NCBI GenBank assembly: GCA_015057035.1
Contig: SVFC01000004.1
Span: forward strand, 62,001-126,000
Length of the DNA stretch: 64,000 nucleotides
Direction: 5' to 3'
Origin: Lachnospiraceae bacterium
GTDB lineage: Bacteria; Bacillota; Clostridia; Lachnospirales; Lachnospiraceae
The notes under the pieces: generated by a model
Databases searched by the model: none
Seen by the model: only the letters and a program-made list of their open reading frames with translations
Told to the model about the DNA's origin: nothing
Position numbers and translations under genes: made by a program
Part shown: positions 36,119-46,193 of the stretch, one piece after another
How positions within the stretch are numbered: position 1 is the stretch's first letter
Layout of the letters: every line of letters starts with the position of its first letter

Positions 36119-38776
36119 TTGAGTTATAACAAGAGTACTATTAAACGTAAAATCCAGACAACAGATTCAACACCTGCCAAGGTAAAGAATAAATTTATCA
36201 TTAGTTCCATCAAGGTGGTCATGACCTTCATTATCGTATTTGCAGTAATCGTAGGCAGTACAGGCCTTGGTGTTGCCAAGGGAATCATTGATTCTGCGCC
36301 TGATATCTCAGATATTAAAGTCACACCTACCGGTTATCAGACTACGGTATATGCCGCAGATGGAAAGACATCCATTGCAACACTGGTTGGTTCAGGTGCA
36401 AACCGAAAATACGTAACCATTGATGAGATTCCACTTCACACACAGCACGCCTTTGTAGCAATTGAAGATTCCCGTTTCTACGAACACAACGGTATTGACC
36501 TGTATGGTATTGCCCGTGCTGCTGTTGTTGCAGTAAAAGACATTTTATCAGGAAGATCCCCATCTCAGGGTGCTAGTACCATTACCCAGCAGTTAATCAA
36601 GAACAACGTATTAATCACTTGGGTAGGTGAAGATACTTTCATCGAAAGTCTCCAGCGTAAGATTCAGGAGCAGTACCTGGCATTGAAATTGGAAGAACAG
36701 TTGCAGGACAAGGACTTTATCCTGGAAAACTACTTAAATACCATTAACTTAGGACAAAACACTCTGGGTATCCAGGCAGCATCTCAGCGATACTTCGGCA
36801 AAGACGTATCAGAGCTTACCTTGTCTGAAAGTGCTGTTATTGCAGGTATCACCAAGATGCCATACAGCTACAACCCTATCACAAACCCTGAGAAAAATGC
36901 AGAGCGTCGTGAGAAGGTCCTTCGCGATATGTTAGCGCAGGGATACATCACCCAGGAAGAACATGATGAAGCCCTTGCAGATAATGTATATGACCGTATT
37001 GCTTTGTACAATTCCAATACCGAGACTTCTTATAACAGTTATTTCGTAGATGCTCTGATTGATGATGTCATTGATGACTTAGTAGAAATCAAGGGCTACA
37101 CGGAAACAGAAGCTTACAAGGCTTTGTACCGTGGCGGTTTGACCATCGTATCTACTCAGGACTTAGAGATTCAGAAGATTGTAGACGAAGAAGCAAACAA
37201 TCCTGACAATTATCCAAAGGACGTAGAATATTCCTTCATGCTGAACTTCCAGGTGAAGAAAGCAGACGGAACCTTTAAGACACATACCCATTACACTATG
37301 TTGTCTTATTATAAAAAAGCCACAAATAACACCAACTTCACGATTAACTATGACTCAGAAGAAGCGTGTTACGAAGCTATTGAAAAATACAAAAAGGATA
37401 TCCTAGAGGAAGGTGACACCATCGTAGATGGTTCCGAATCCATTTACATCACCCTTCAGCCTCAGATTGCATTAACTGTCATTGACCAATATACAGGTCA
37501 GGTTAAGGCTTTGGTTGGCGGACGTGGTGAAAAAGAAGGTAACCGTACCTGGAACCGTGCAACAGATACTACCCGTCAGCCAGGCTCTACCTTTAAGATT
37601 CTTGCTTGCTACGCTCCAGCCCTTGAAGTTGGCGGATACACGCTGGCAAGCGTACAGGATGACTGCGAATTAATCATCGGTGATAAAACTTATCGAAATT
37701 CCGATGAGGAATACCATGGACTGACTACAATCCGCGAAGCCATTACGAAATCCTATAACATTGTAACCTTAAAGACATTGCAGGATATCGGCGCTGGCAC
37801 CGGTTTGGAATATGCTAAAAAATTTGGTTTTACCACACTGTCCGAGTCTGACCGAAGCTTAAGCCTTTGTCTTGGTGGTTTGACCAATGGTGTGAAAAAC
37901 ATCGAACTTACTGCCGCTTATGCTGCAATTGCTAACGGCGGTGAATATATTGAACCAAGCTATTATACACAGATTTATGATCATGACGGAAACCTGATTC
38001 TGGATAACAGCCAGAAGGAACGTCATACTGTTATCAGTCCACAGACTGCCTTCTTACTTACAGAGGCAATGCAGGACGTTATGACAAGTGGTACTGGTAA
38101 AAAAGCTTACTTCGGTAGCACAATGCCACAGGCTGGTAAAACTGGTACAACTACTGCAAGCCGTGACTCTCTATTTGCAGGATATACACCATATTATACC
38201 TGTGCTGTTTGGGGTGGCTACGATGACAACTCAAAACAGAAGAGTTCCACTACGACTTACTGTAGAAACATTTGGCGTGCATCTATGAGTCGTATTCATG
38301 CGGATTTACCTTACAAGGACTTCACCAGACCAAGTAAGATTACAACCGCTGTAGTATGTAAGGACTCAGGACTTGTTCCATTAGAAGGAATTTGTTCTAC
38401 TTGCATCAAAGGCAACTCTGTTTATACAGAATATTTTACCTTAGGAACCACTCCTGTTTCCACATGTAACCACCACATCAAATTAGACATTTGTTCCGCT
38501 ACCGGTCAGCTGGCTTCTGCAAACTGTACACATACCACCAGCAAGGTTTATATCTATGATGCTGATCCAGAGACTAACGATAAGAAGTATATTGCTTCTG
38601 ATGCATTCCTGATGACTCCTTGTACGTTGCATAGTGTTCAACTTCCAGAAGTTCCAACACCTGGACCAACAGATCCAACCGATCCAGGAACTTCCGATGA
38701 TCCAGGCAACAATGTTCCCGATGATCCATCTCAGGAAGCTCCTCTGGAAGATGCTCCAGACAACGGAACTAACTAA
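36119..38776 (+). CDS. Class A penicillin-binding protein (bifunctional transglycosylase/transpeptidase)
   Basis: An 885-residue PBP1A-type enzyme using a TTG start eight bases after AGGAGG. One membrane helix at about residues 28-52, then a GT51 domain with EDSRFYEHNGID near 118 (catalytic Glu) and GASTITQQLIKN near 150, and a transpeptidase domain with the SxxK nucleophile in QPGSTFKILA near 483, SYN near 535 and KTGTT near 675. It builds and cross-links glycan strands. The C-terminus is a low-complexity PGPTDPTDPGTSDDPG tail of about 45 residues, probably unstructured and extracellular. Confidence 0.95.
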   Translation: MSYNKSTIKRKIQTTDSTPAKVKNKFIISSIKVVMTFIIVFAVIVGSTGLGVAKGIIDSAPDISDIKVTPTGYQTTVYAADGKTSIATLVGSGANRKYVTIDEIPLHTQHAFVAIEDSRFYEHNGIDLYGIARAAVVAVKDILSGRSPSQGASTITQQLIKNNVLITWVGEDTFIESLQRKIQEQYLALKLEEQLQDKDFILENYLNTINLGQNTLGIQAASQRYFGKDVSELTLSESAVIAGITKMPYSYNPITNPEKNAERREKVLRDMLAQGYITQEEHDEALADNVYDRIALYNSNTETSYNSYFVDALIDDVIDDLVEIKGYTETEAYKALYRGGLTIVSTQDLEIQKIVDEEANNPDNYPKDVEYSFMLNFQVKKADGTFKTHTHYTMLSYYKKATNNTNFTINYDSEEACYEAIEKYKKDILEEGDTIVDGSESIYITLQPQIALTVIDQYTGQVKALVGGRGEKEGNRTWNRATDTTRQPGSTFKILACYAPALEVGGYTLASVQDDCELIIGDKTYRNSDEEYHGLTTIREAITKSYNIVTLKTLQDIGAGTGLEYAKKFGFTTLSESDRSLSLCLGGLTNGVKNIELTAAYAAIANGGEYIEPSYYTQIYDHDGNLILDNSQKERHTVISPQTAFLLTEAMQDVMTSGTGKKAYFGSTMPQAGKTGTTTASRDSLFAGYTPYYTCAVWGGYDDNSKQKSSTTTYCRNIWRASMSRIHADLPYKDFTRPSKITTAVVCKDSGLVPLEGICSTCIKGNSVYTEYFTLGTTPVSTCNHHIKLDICSATGQLASANCTHTTSKVYIYDADPETNDKKYIASDAFLMTPCTLHSVQLPEVPTPGPTDPTDPGTSDDPGNNVPDDPSQEAPLEDAPDNGTN

Positions 38777-39039
38777 TGTCTTTTGAATGTCGGACATCCG
38801 TGGGCTGGCAGTATGCGCATCGGAGACTTCGTTGTAATTTTCAAGTACTTCTAGATATGCCTTAGAACAAAGTTGATATAAAAAACCGCTCTTGAGAACT
38901 CGGCGCAAAAGTAGCGCCTCAAACATTCAAGAGCGGTTTTACATTTTGTTCTAATGGCATATCAAGAAGTACTAAGAAAACTCCAAATAGTCTCTGATGC
39001 GCATACTGCCAGCCCACGGATGTTCGTCTATCAAAAGAC
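38777..39039. repeat. 263-bp long inverted-repeat element
   Basis: The whole gap between the PBP and glutamine synthetase stops folds as one nested hairpin. Termini TGTCTTTTGA and TCAAAAGACA are perfect 10-base inverted repeats. Next, about 37 bases (38791-38827 against 38988-39024) pair with only two differences. Then AGTACTTCT...GATATGCC...TTAGAACAAA pairs with its partner at 38942-38972. An inner core CCGCTCTTGA/TCAAGAGCGG (38885-38894, 38925-38935 region) encloses GGCGC/GCGCC. The inner core followed by TTTTA acts as a plausible bidirectional terminator, but the outer arms are far longer than termination needs. No target-site duplication is seen and no open frame is present. Confidence 0.9.
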
Positions 39040-39074
39040 ACGAAAACATCCATCAAAAAGCGATTCTTATTTTT

Positions 39075-41198
39075 CTATACTTCAAAAATCAGGTCGCCAT
39101 ACGAAGGCATTGGCCACATAGATTTGTCTACAATCATTTCCAATTTGTCAACTGGCGCACGCAGGTTGCTCATAGCCACGGCAACTTCATCGTTATAGTA
39201 GTGAGCCTGGGCTTCACCACGCTCCATCTTAACAGCGATCTCCGTTACTTCCTGCAATCTGGTGAGTGCCGCTTTGGTCTCTGCCAACAAGTGGGATGTT
39301 TCTGTGAGAAGTTCTGCCTGTACATTAATAGGAATATCCGGACATGCCATTTTTACTGCATTGTAGCTTTCTGCCAATACAGTAGTATATCGAATAACTG
39401 CAGGAATGATTTGCTTGGTGGCAATATCAATCATTGCACGAGCTTCAATATTCAAAGTCTTAGCATAGATTTCATATTCGATTTCCACGCGGGACTCTAA
39501 TTCATTTCTGCTAAATACGTTGAAACGTTCGAATGCTGCAACAGATTCTGGCGCAATGTAGGCTGGAATTGCATCCACCATACATTTGTGGTTTGGAAGT
39601 CCTCGACGAGCCGCTTCTTCCACCCATTCCTCAGAATATCCATTTCCGTTAAAAATAATACGTTCATGTTCTTTTGCATATTCTGAGATTAATTCACGCA
39701 CTGCTACGTCCACGTTGTCTGCTTTTTCTAATACATCGCAGGCATCTGCAAACGCTTCTGCCACAATCGTATTCAGGATAACGTTGGACTGTGCCACGGA
39801 ATCCATGGATCCCACCATACGGAACTCAAACTTATTGCCCGTAAAAGCAAATGGTGAAGTACGGTTTCTATCTGCCGCATCCTTACGGAAGTCTGGCAGG
39901 GTTTTCACACCTGTAGAGAGACGTTCTCTCTTGATGCTGTGGGTTGCGCTACCTGTGGCAATAAACTGTGCCAAAACGTCTTCTAACTGTTCTCCAAGGT
40001 ATACCGAAATAATCGCAGGTGGTGCTTCATTCGCTCCAAGACGATGGTCATTGCCTACGTCTGCCGCAGAAGCACGAAGAAGACTAGCATGCTTATCTAC
40101 TGCACGAAGCACACATGCTAACACTAACATAAACTGTGTGTTTTCATGTGGTTTAGAACCTGGATTCAAAAGATTGATACCATCATCGGTAGTCAGTGAC
40201 CAGTTATTGTGCTTACCAGAACCATTCACACCTGCAAATGGCTTCTCGTGAAGGAGACACTGTAAACCATGACGACCAGCAACCTTCTTCAAGGTTTCCA
40301 TCACAAGCTGGTTGTGGTCTACCGCCACGTTACATGTGGCATAAATTGGTGCAAGCTCATGCTGCGCTGGTGCAGCTTCGTTGTGCTCTGTTTTGGCTGT
40401 TACACCCAGTTTCCACAACTCCACGTCCACATCCTTCATATATGCAGCAATACGTTCACGAATGGAGCCAAAATAATGGTCATCCATTTCCTGTCCCTTT
40501 GGTGGCATTGCTCCAAACAGAGTACGTCCTGTAAATACCAGGTCTTTTCTCTTTAGGTATTTCTCTCTATCTACAATAAAATATTCCTGCTCTGGACCAA
40601 CAGATGGAATCACCTTCTTGGAAGTGGTATTGCCAAGCACTCTAAGTAGTCTTAAAGACTGTTCGTTGATGGCTTCCATAGAACGAAGAAGTGGTGTCTT
40701 CTGATCCAAGGCTTCTCCTGTATAAGAGCAGAAAGCGGTTGGAATACAAAGCGTAGCACCGCCTGCATCCTGTCTCACGAAGGCTGGAGAAGTACAATCC
40801 CAAGCTGTATATCCTCTCGCCTCAAAGGTAGCGCGAAGACCACCTGAAGGGAAAGAAGATGCATCTGGCTCCCCTTTGATTAATTCTTTTCCTGAAAAAC
40901 TCATAAGTACTTTGCCATTTGCCATAGGCGCTGTGATAAATGAGTCATGCTTCTCTGCGGTTACCCCGGTCAGTGGCTGGAACCAGTGTGTATAATGAGT
41001 GGCACCTTTTTCAATGGCCCATTCCTTCATCTCGTGTGCGATTACGTCAGCGGTTTCAATATCCAGTTCAATTCCTTCTTCGATTACCTGGTGAAGTTTC
41101 TGGTAAATCTTCTTAGGAAGACGCGCCTGCATTGCAGCATCATCAAATACATTTTCACCAAAAATCTCAGCCACATTAATTCTAGTAATTTCGCTCAT
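39075..41198 (-). CDS. glnN: Glutamine synthetase, type III
   Basis: The ATG at 41198 is preferred, giving 707 residues, the size of GSIII and far longer than GSI. It makes glutamine from glutamate, ammonium and ATP. Signatures seen are [15 protein letters not shown] near residue 115, [19 protein letters not shown] near 270, [13 protein letters not shown] near 325 and [14 protein letters not shown] near 390. The C-terminal about 200 residues form the GSIII-specific helical domain. No adjacent nitrogen regulator is present. It is convergent with the PBP gene across the 263-bp hairpin element. Confidence 0.95.
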   Translation of the reverse strand: MSEITRINVAEIFGENVFDDAAMQARLPKKIYQKLHQVIEEGIELDIETADVIAHEMKEWAIEKGATHYTHWFQPLTGVTAEKHDSFITAPMANGKVLMSFSGKELIKGEPDASSFPSGGLRATFEARGYTAWDCTSPAFVRQDAGGATLCIPTAFCSYTGEALDQKTPLLRSMEAINEQSLRLLRVLGNTTSKKVIPSVGPEQEYFIVDREKYLKRKDLVFTGRTLFGAMPPKGQEMDDHYFGSIRERIAAYMKDVDVELWKLGVTAKTEHNEAAPAQHELAPIYATCNVAVDHNQLVMETLKKVAGRHGLQCLLHEKPFAGVNGSGKHNNWSLTTDDGINLLNPGSKPHENTQFMLVLACVLRAVDKHASLLRASAADVGNDHRLGANEAPPAIISVYLGEQLEDVLAQFIATGSATHSIKRERLSTGVKTLPDFRKDAADRNRTSPFAFTGNKFEFRMVGSMDSVAQSNVILNTIVAEAFADACDVLEKADNVDVAVRELISEYAKEHERIIFNGNGYSEEWVEEAARRGLPNHKCMVDAIPAYIAPESVAAFERFNVFSRNELESRVEIEYEIYAKTLNIEARAMIDIATKQIIPAVIRYTTVLAESYNAVKMACPDIPINVQAELLTETSHLLAETKAALTRLQEVTEIAVKMERGEAQAHYYNDEVAVAMSNLRAPVDKLEMIVDKSMWPMPSYGDLIFEV

Positions 41199-41358
41199 AC
41201 ACTGTTCCCTTTCCAATAGTTATAGTATATTTCTATTTTACATATATCATTTATAAGTTTTTCTTATCCATCAATATTCATTGTTGCAGAAATCTTATAA
41301 AAATTATGTAACTACTATACTCCACTTTGTCCCATTAGTAAAGAGAAATTTATAAACA

Positions 41359-41404
41359 AAAAAGTTCTTGTGTGATGTTATTTTCATCACGCAAGAACTT
41401 TTTC
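41359..41404. terminator. Bidirectional terminator after fba
   Basis: AAGTTCTTG-TGTGATG and CATCACG-CAAGAACTT form a 16-base stem with one mismatch and a seven-base loop; A-runs and T-runs flank both sides. It lies between the aldolase and glutamine synthetase genes. Confidence 0.93.
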
Positions 41405-41433
41405 TACTTAGTTACTTTCTATGCCTAATCTAA

Positions 41434-42303
41434 TTATGCATTAGCTTTTCCAGCAGAACCAAATAATGCGATTTTTTCGCGTACAGTTGCTTTGATTCCT
41501 TCTGCACCTGGAGCCAATAATTTACGTGGGTCAAATCCCTTGCCTTCAAGGTCTTTGCCAGCTTCGATATATTTACGTGTAGCTTCAGCAAATGCTAACT
41601 GACATTCTGTGTTAACGTTGATTTTTGCAACGCCGAGGTCAATTGCTTTCTTAATCATATCTTCTGGGATACCTGTACCACCGTGAAGAACTAATGGCAT
41701 ATCGCCTGTTTTTTCCTGGATAGCGTCTAATGTTTCGAAGCTAAGTCCAGCCCAGTTTGCTGGGTATTTTCCGTGGATGTTACCGATACCTGCTGCAAGC
41801 ATATCTACACCAAGGTCTGCGATTGCTTTACATTCGTTAGGATCTGCACATTCACCAGCACCAACAACACCGTCTTCTTCTCCACCGATAGAACCAACTT
41901 CTGCTTCGATAGATAATCCTGCTGCATGAGCTGCTGCTACTAATTCTGTTGTCTTAGCTACGTTTTCTTCGATTGAGTAGTGTGAACCGTCAAACATGAT
42001 TGATGTAAATCCTGCTTCGATACATTTCTTACATCCTTCGTATGAGCCGTGGTCTAAGTGAAGAGCAACTGGAACTGTGATTCCAAGTTCTTCGTCCATA
42101 GCCTTAACCATAGCTGCTACTGTCTTAGGTCCAACCATGTATTTTGCAGCACCTTCTGACATACCAAGAATAACTGGTGACTGTAATTCCTGTGCTACTA
42201 AAAGAATAGATTTTGTCCATTCTAAGTTGTTGATATTAAACTGACCTACTGCATAGTGGCCTGCTTTTGCTTTGTCGAGCATTTCTTTTGCTGATACTAA
42301 CAT
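41434..42303 (-). CDS. fba: Class II fructose-1,6-bisphosphate aldolase
   Basis: A 289-residue zinc-dependent aldolase cleaving fructose-1,6-bisphosphate to triose phosphates. The active site shows VALHLDHGSYEG near residue 77 with the catalytic Asp and zinc His, SIMFDGSHYS near 97, ISIEAEVGSIGGEEDG near 130, and the zinc/Gly loop VLHGGTGIPEDMI near 206, then INVNTECQLAFA. An AGGAGGAAAATC site precedes the ATG. A -10-like TATAAT lies 40 bases upstream, and the gene has its own terminator, so it is probably monocistronic. Confidence 0.97.
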   Translation of the reverse strand: MLVSAKEMLDKAKAGHYAVGQFNINNLEWTKSILLVAQELQSPVILGMSEGAAKYMVGPKTVAAMVKAMDEELGITVPVALHLDHGSYEGCKKCIEAGFTSIMFDGSHYSIEENVAKTTELVAAAHAAGLSIEAEVGSIGGEEDGVVGAGECADPNECKAIADLGVDMLAAGIGNIHGKYPANWAGLSFETLDAIQEKTGDMPLVLHGGTGIPEDMIKKAIDLGVAKINVNTECQLAFAEATRKYIEAGKDLEGKGFDPRKLLAPGAEGIKATVREKIALFGSAGKANA

Positions 42304-42383
42304 TTGATTTTCCTCCTGTAATCTTATAACTGTAATGATTATAGTACATTTATTACAAAAAATAAAGGTTAAAAACTTAACAA

Positions 42384-43283
42384 TTATTTTTTCTTATCTA
42401 TGAGAATTTGCACTTTTTTGCATAAATTCTTGATGTCTACGGTGGCGTGTTTTCCACCAAACTCACCATCCAATGTCCAAGGAATCTCTTCTGTGGAACA
42501 GATACGGATGTGGTCTGTTTTGAAGGTATATACCATTTTCGTCGGTGTCTCATCTCCCATAAGGTGGGCAATGATTTCTCCTAACTGGATAGCATCCATC
42601 GGCGGACGCACAAGGGTTACTTCAAACTCACCGTCGCTAAGCTCTACATTTTTTCCAGTCATGCCTTTGAAGCCTGCCACAGAAGTGGAGTTTGTAACCA
42701 TTCCGTATATGAATCGGTCATCAATGATTTTGCCATTGGATTCCACATGCATGAGATAGTTTGGAATGGCAGCGAGGCTTTTAGCTGCAGACAGAATATA
42801 TGCCATATGGCCTAACACATTCTTAAGCTCCTGCGGTGTCTCATAAGAAATCTCCGTAAACATTCCAAAAGCGGCGATATATACAAACGTGTCATCATTG
42901 AACTGACCCACATCAAACCTACCCTCTCTTTTGCCCACTGCAATACGAGCGGCTTTTACCATGTCATTTGGTATCCCAATAGAGCTGGCAAAGTCATTGG
43001 TACTTCCTGCAGGAATATACCCCAATGGAATCTCCAGTTCTGCTTCACGCATCCCTGTAACCACTTCATCTAAGGTTCCATCTCCGCCACAACATACGAT
43101 GCGGTCAAACAATGCACCTTCTTCTTTTACTTTACGCTTTGCATCCTCTTTTGCCTGGGTGGTGTAGATGGTCACGTCGAACTTCGCTTTGACCATAACA
43201 TCTACGATATCCACTAAATGATTGCGAATCAATCCCATTCCAGACTTTGGATTAAAAATAAATAATAACTTCTGATTCCCCAT
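42384..43283 (-). CDS. Diacylglycerol kinase-family lipid kinase (YegS/BmrU type)
   Basis: A 299-residue DAGK-catalytic-domain protein. FIFNPKSGMG is at residues 8-17, the nucleotide-binding GGDGTLDEV near 64-72 and the catalytic region PLGYIPAGSTNDFASSIG near 90-107. The family phosphorylates diacylglycerol, recycling it from membrane and lipoteichoic-acid synthesis. A C-terminal beta-rich half supports the identification. It lies 23 bases after the HPr/Crh-like gene on the same strand, hence in the murB-rapZ-whiA run. Confidence 0.88.
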   Translation of the reverse strand: MGNQKLLFIFNPKSGMGLIRNHLVDIVDVMVKAKFDVTIYTTQAKEDAKRKVKEEGALFDRIVCCGGDGTLDEVVTGMREAELEIPLGYIPAGSTNDFASSIGIPNDMVKAARIAVGKREGRFDVGQFNDDTFVYIAAFGMFTEISYETPQELKNVLGHMAYILSAAKSLAAIPNYLMHVESNGKIIDDRFIYGMVTNSTSVAGFKGMTGKNVELSDGEFEVTLVRPPMDAIQLGEIIAHLMGDETPTKMVYTFKTDHIRICSTEEIPWTLDGEFGGKHATVDIKNLCKKVQILIDKKK

Positions 43284-43306
43284 AACACCTATCCTGCACG
43301 ATTCAA

Positions 43307-43555
43307 TTAATTGCCAAGAAACTCTTCCAAAGCGGCAATTGCCACTTCTTCATCTGTTCCCTCTGCTTCAATTGTGATTATTTTTCCTTGGTCTAAGCCC
43401 AATCCCATAATGCCCATTATGCTTTTGGCATTAATACTGCGATTATCCATCACAAGTGTAATACGACTGGAGTAATTGTTTGCAATTCCAACTAATTCTG
43501 CCAAAGAACGAGCATCATACACAGATGCGCTTTTTACAGTAATCTCTTTTCTCAT
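43307..43555 (-). CDS. HPr-like protein with Asp at the His15 position (Crh-like)
   Basis: The ATG at 43555 has an AAAGGAG site with proper spacing and is preferred, for 82 residues. Aligned on the LV of the phosphocarrier helix, the IHARPA active site reads YDARSL, so His15 is Asp, Arg17 is kept and Pro18 is Ser. The regulatory segment INAKSIMGIMGLG with the Ser46 equivalent is fully preserved. It cannot carry PEP-derived phosphate as canonical HPr does, but should be a substrate of HprK, as Crh is in Bacillus. Like crh it follows whiA, in the same order as in Bacillus, although yvcK is missing between rapZ and whiA. Confidence 0.85.
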   Translation of the reverse strand: MRKEITVKSASVYDARSLAELVGIANNYSSRITLVMDNRSINAKSIMGIMGLGLDQGKIITIEAEGTDEEVAIAALEEFLGN

Positions 43556-43567
43556 AAACATTCTCCT

Positions 43568-44377
43568 TTATCTTAAATCCTCTGCGAGTGCTGCCAGCTT
43601 ACGTAATCTATGGTTAATCCCTGATTTTCCTACTGGCGGATTTAAATACGCTCCCAAATCCTTCAGTGGAGCCTCTCTGTGCTCCAAACGAACCTGCGCC
43701 ATCTCACGTAGGGGTGCCGGCAGGTTATCAAATCCAATCGTATCACGAATCAATTCAATATCTGCAATCTGCTTCACCGCTGCATTAACCGTTTTGTTAA
43801 TATTGGCTGTTTCGCAGTTTACCTGGCGATTTACGGAATTACGCATCTCTTTTATGATACGAACATTTTCCAGGTTCATAAGAGATACATATGCTTCCAT
43901 GACATTTAACATGTCAACAATCTGAGAACCATCTTTTAAATACACCACATAGTGATTTTTACGTTCTACAATCTTTGGTTCGGTCTCAAACTCCGCCATA
44001 AGTTCCTGCAAGCGCTGTGCCTGCTCTGGGGTACGACAAACAATCTCAAAATGATATGCCTTGTTTGGATCACTCATGGATCCTGACGCCAAAAACGCTC
44101 CACGAATGAAGGCTCTCTTACAGCACATTTTTTCTAAATAAAGGCTTTGAATCGCCTCCATGATGCGTTTTCGCTCCGCCTCATTCAAAGGCTTATCGAT
44201 ATCAATTGCAAAAGCACGTTTCATAAGAGTCGCATACTTTTCCATTAACATTGGATTCTCTGACTCGAAATAAAGGCCTTCCTGCATAATCATTGCCGCT
44301 AACTCTGCCACCTGACAATGCTTACTCTTACTAAACTGCTTCACAAGTTCTACTTTAACATCACTTGAAAATGACAT
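43568..44377 (-). CDS. whiA: DNA-binding protein WhiA
   Basis: A 269-residue WhiA/YvcL. The first about 180 residues are the LAGLIDADG-like fold (FIRGAFLASGSMSDPNKAYHFE-type segment near residue 88) and the C-terminal part is a helix-turn-helix (PLREMAQVRLEHREAPLKDL, GKSGINHRLRKLAALAEDL). In Firmicutes it influences division and nucleoid behaviour. Its start is one base from the rapZ stop, so the two are coupled. In Bacillus yvcK lies between them, but here it does not. Confidence 0.95.
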   Translation of the reverse strand: MSFSSDVKVELVKQFSKSKHCQVAELAAMIMQEGLYFESENPMLMEKYATLMKRAFAIDIDKPLNEAERKRIMEAIQSLYLEKMCCKRAFIRGAFLASGSMSDPNKAYHFEIVCRTPEQAQRLQELMAEFETEPKIVERKNHYVVYLKDGSQIVDMLNVMEAYVSLMNLENVRIIKEMRNSVNRQVNCETANINKTVNAAVKQIADIELIRDTIGFDNLPAPLREMAQVRLEHREAPLKDLGAYLNPPVGKSGINHRLRKLAALAEDLR

Positions 44378-44378
44378 T

Positions 44379-45254
44379 TTATTTTCCTCTTAAAGCATCC
44401 TTGGTAATATCTCTATGTTCTATCTTAAGTCCATATTCTCTATCGCCGTCTAAACGTTTGAATAATTCGTTGGCCAGTGTTACAGAACGATGTTTTCCAC
44501 CGGTACAGCCGATAGAAATTACCAACTGATTTTTTCCTTCTGAAATATACTGTGGAATCAAAAATTCCACCAAATCTTCTATCTTATCTACAAATTGTCC
44601 CGCTTCCGGACAATTCATAACAAACTGCTGAATCTCTGGGTCGTTGCCTGTCTTTGGGCGTAACTCCACGTCATAATATGGATTTGGAAGGAATCTCACA
44701 TCCAGCACAATATCCGAATCTGCTGGAATTCCATATTTAAATCCAAAGGACAGAATGGTAACGATCATGCTCTGATAATCTTCATTGTGTACAAAGATTT
44801 TCTCCAGTTCTGTTTTCAGTTCTCTGGTAAGAAGGTTACTGGTATCAATAATGTAGTCTGCACGCTTTTTCAGGAAATCAATCTTCTCTCGTTCTTTTTC
44901 GATTCCTTTGTCTACACGCTCTCCCTTAGCAAGGGGATGGCTTCGACGGGTTTCTTTGTAACGTTTTACCAACACTGCATCAGAAGCATCCAGGAACAGA
45001 ATATCATAAGAGATATGCCCCTCTTCCATGCTATCCAGCACACCTTTCAGTTCATCCAGGTCCTGACCACTTCGCACGTCCATCCCAATGGCCACATTAC
45101 TCTGGGTCATTTTGGCTCCGCTGAATAATTCTACAAATTTTTCAAAAAATGATACCGGAAGATTATCTACGCAAAAATACCCTATATCTTCCATCATTTT
45201 CATTGCTGTACTTTTTCCAGCCCCTGACATTCCCGTTACAATTACAAGCTTCAC
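44379..45254 (-). CDS. rapZ: RapZ/YvcJ nucleotide-binding protein
   Basis: A 291-residue P-loop protein with a GTG start sharing one base with the murB stop codon (TAGTG). Walker A VTGMSGAGKST is at residues 5-15 and DVRFLPNPYYD lies near 193, followed by SIGCTGGKHRSVTLANEL, the conserved C-terminal signature near 247. In Enterobacteria RapZ guides GlmZ decay; in Firmicutes YvcJ is a nucleotidase with an unclear role. It is in the conserved rapZ-whiA neighbourhood. Confidence 0.95.
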   Translation of the reverse strand: MKLVIVTGMSGAGKSTAMKMMEDIGYFCVDNLPVSFFEKFVELFSGAKMTQSNVAIGMDVRSGQDLDELKGVLDSMEEGHISYDILFLDASDAVLVKRYKETRRSHPLAKGERVDKGIEKEREKIDFLKKRADYIIDTSNLLTRELKTELEKIFVHNEDYQSMIVTILSFGFKYGIPADSDIVLDVRFLPNPYYDVELRPKTGNDPEIQQFVMNCPEAGQFVDKIEDLVEFLIPQYISEGKNQLVISIGCTGGKHRSVTLANELFKRLDGDREYGLKIEHRDITKDALRGK

Positions 45255-46183
45255 TAGAATTCTCCCATCATCTTGACTTCAGGTTCAAGTTCTACCTGAA
45301 ATTCTTCGTATACCTTCTTCTTAACATCTTCTATCAGTGTCAGCACATCCTGTGCTGTTGCATTATCTGCATTAATCACGAAGCCACAATGTTTCTCAGA
45401 AACCTGCGCTCCGCCTACACGGTAACCTCTCAAGTCTGCATCCTGAATCAGTTTTCCTGCAAAATACCCCTCTGGACGCTTAAAGGTACTTCCAGCACTT
45501 GGATACTCCAATGGCTGTTTCTCGATTCTGCGACCTTTATAGTCCTCCATGGCTGCACGAATCTGGGGTTCATCCCCTTTTACCAGTTCTAACACAGCGT
45601 CTAACACAATGTATTCCTTTTCTGGAATACAGCTATGACGATAGGATAAATCTAATTCGTCTCTAGTCAGTGTGAGAATCTCTCCATTTGGAGTTAATAC
45701 GCGAGCAGACACCAGCACATCTTTGATTTCTCCTCCATAGGCACCTGCGTTCATTACTACTGCTCCACCTATGGTTCCAGGAATCCCTGCAGCGAATTCA
45801 AACCCTGTGAGACTGTTTCTTAAGGCTTCTGCTGCCACCTTGGACAACAGGGCTCCCGCACCCACGGATAGACGAACTTTTCCTTCCACGGTTTTGTCCA
45901 CTGGAGAAACCTCTACAGCGTCCGCTCCCTTGCCGATGGATAACACAAGTCCTCGAATTCCCTTGTCTCCCACTAGAAGATTGCTGCCGTTTCCGATAAT
46001 GGTGACCGGGATGTTATGAGACTTTGCCAACGCCACGATTTCTGGTATTTGTTCAATAGCCGGAGAAACAAACATATCCGCATTGCCTCCAATGCGGAAT
46101 GTCGTGTGTTTCTTCATAGGTTCATCTAACAATATAGAATTCTTTGATATAATTTTCGCTAATTCATCATAGAATCTCTTCAA
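45254..46183 (-). CDS. murB: UDP-N-acetylenolpyruvoylglucosamine reductase
   Basis: A 309-residue FAD enzyme of peptidoglycan precursor synthesis. FAD-binding segments FRIGGNADMFV, IGNGSNLLVGDKG near 63, and EFAAGIPGTIGGAVVMNAGAYGGE near 122-146 are typical; DLSYRHSC and PSAGSTFKRPEG give the catalytic region, with Ser in the GSxFKRP motif and Glu near the C-terminus. Type IIb-like layout. It overlaps rapZ by one base, forming the upstream gene of the coupled murB-rapZ-whiA set. Confidence 0.96.
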   Translation of the reverse strand: MKRFYDELAKIISKNSILLDEPMKKHTTFRIGGNADMFVSPAIEQIPEIVALAKSHNIPVTIIGNGSNLLVGDKGIRGLVLSIGKGADAVEVSPVDKTVEGKVRLSVGAGALLSKVAAEALRNSLTGFEFAAGIPGTIGGAVVMNAGAYGGEIKDVLVSARVLTPNGEILTLTRDELDLSYRHSCIPEKEYIVLDAVLELVKGDEPQIRAAMEDYKGRRIEKQPLEYPSAGSTFKRPEGYFAGKLIQDADLRGYRVGGAQVSEKHCGFVINADNATAQDVLTLIEDVKKKVYEEFQVELEPEVKMMGEF

Positions 46184-46193
46184 AATGTCACCT

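Noticed and set aside
38777..39039. Insertion sequence
   Set aside because: There is no transposase frame and no target-site duplication; only terminal inverted repeats are visible.
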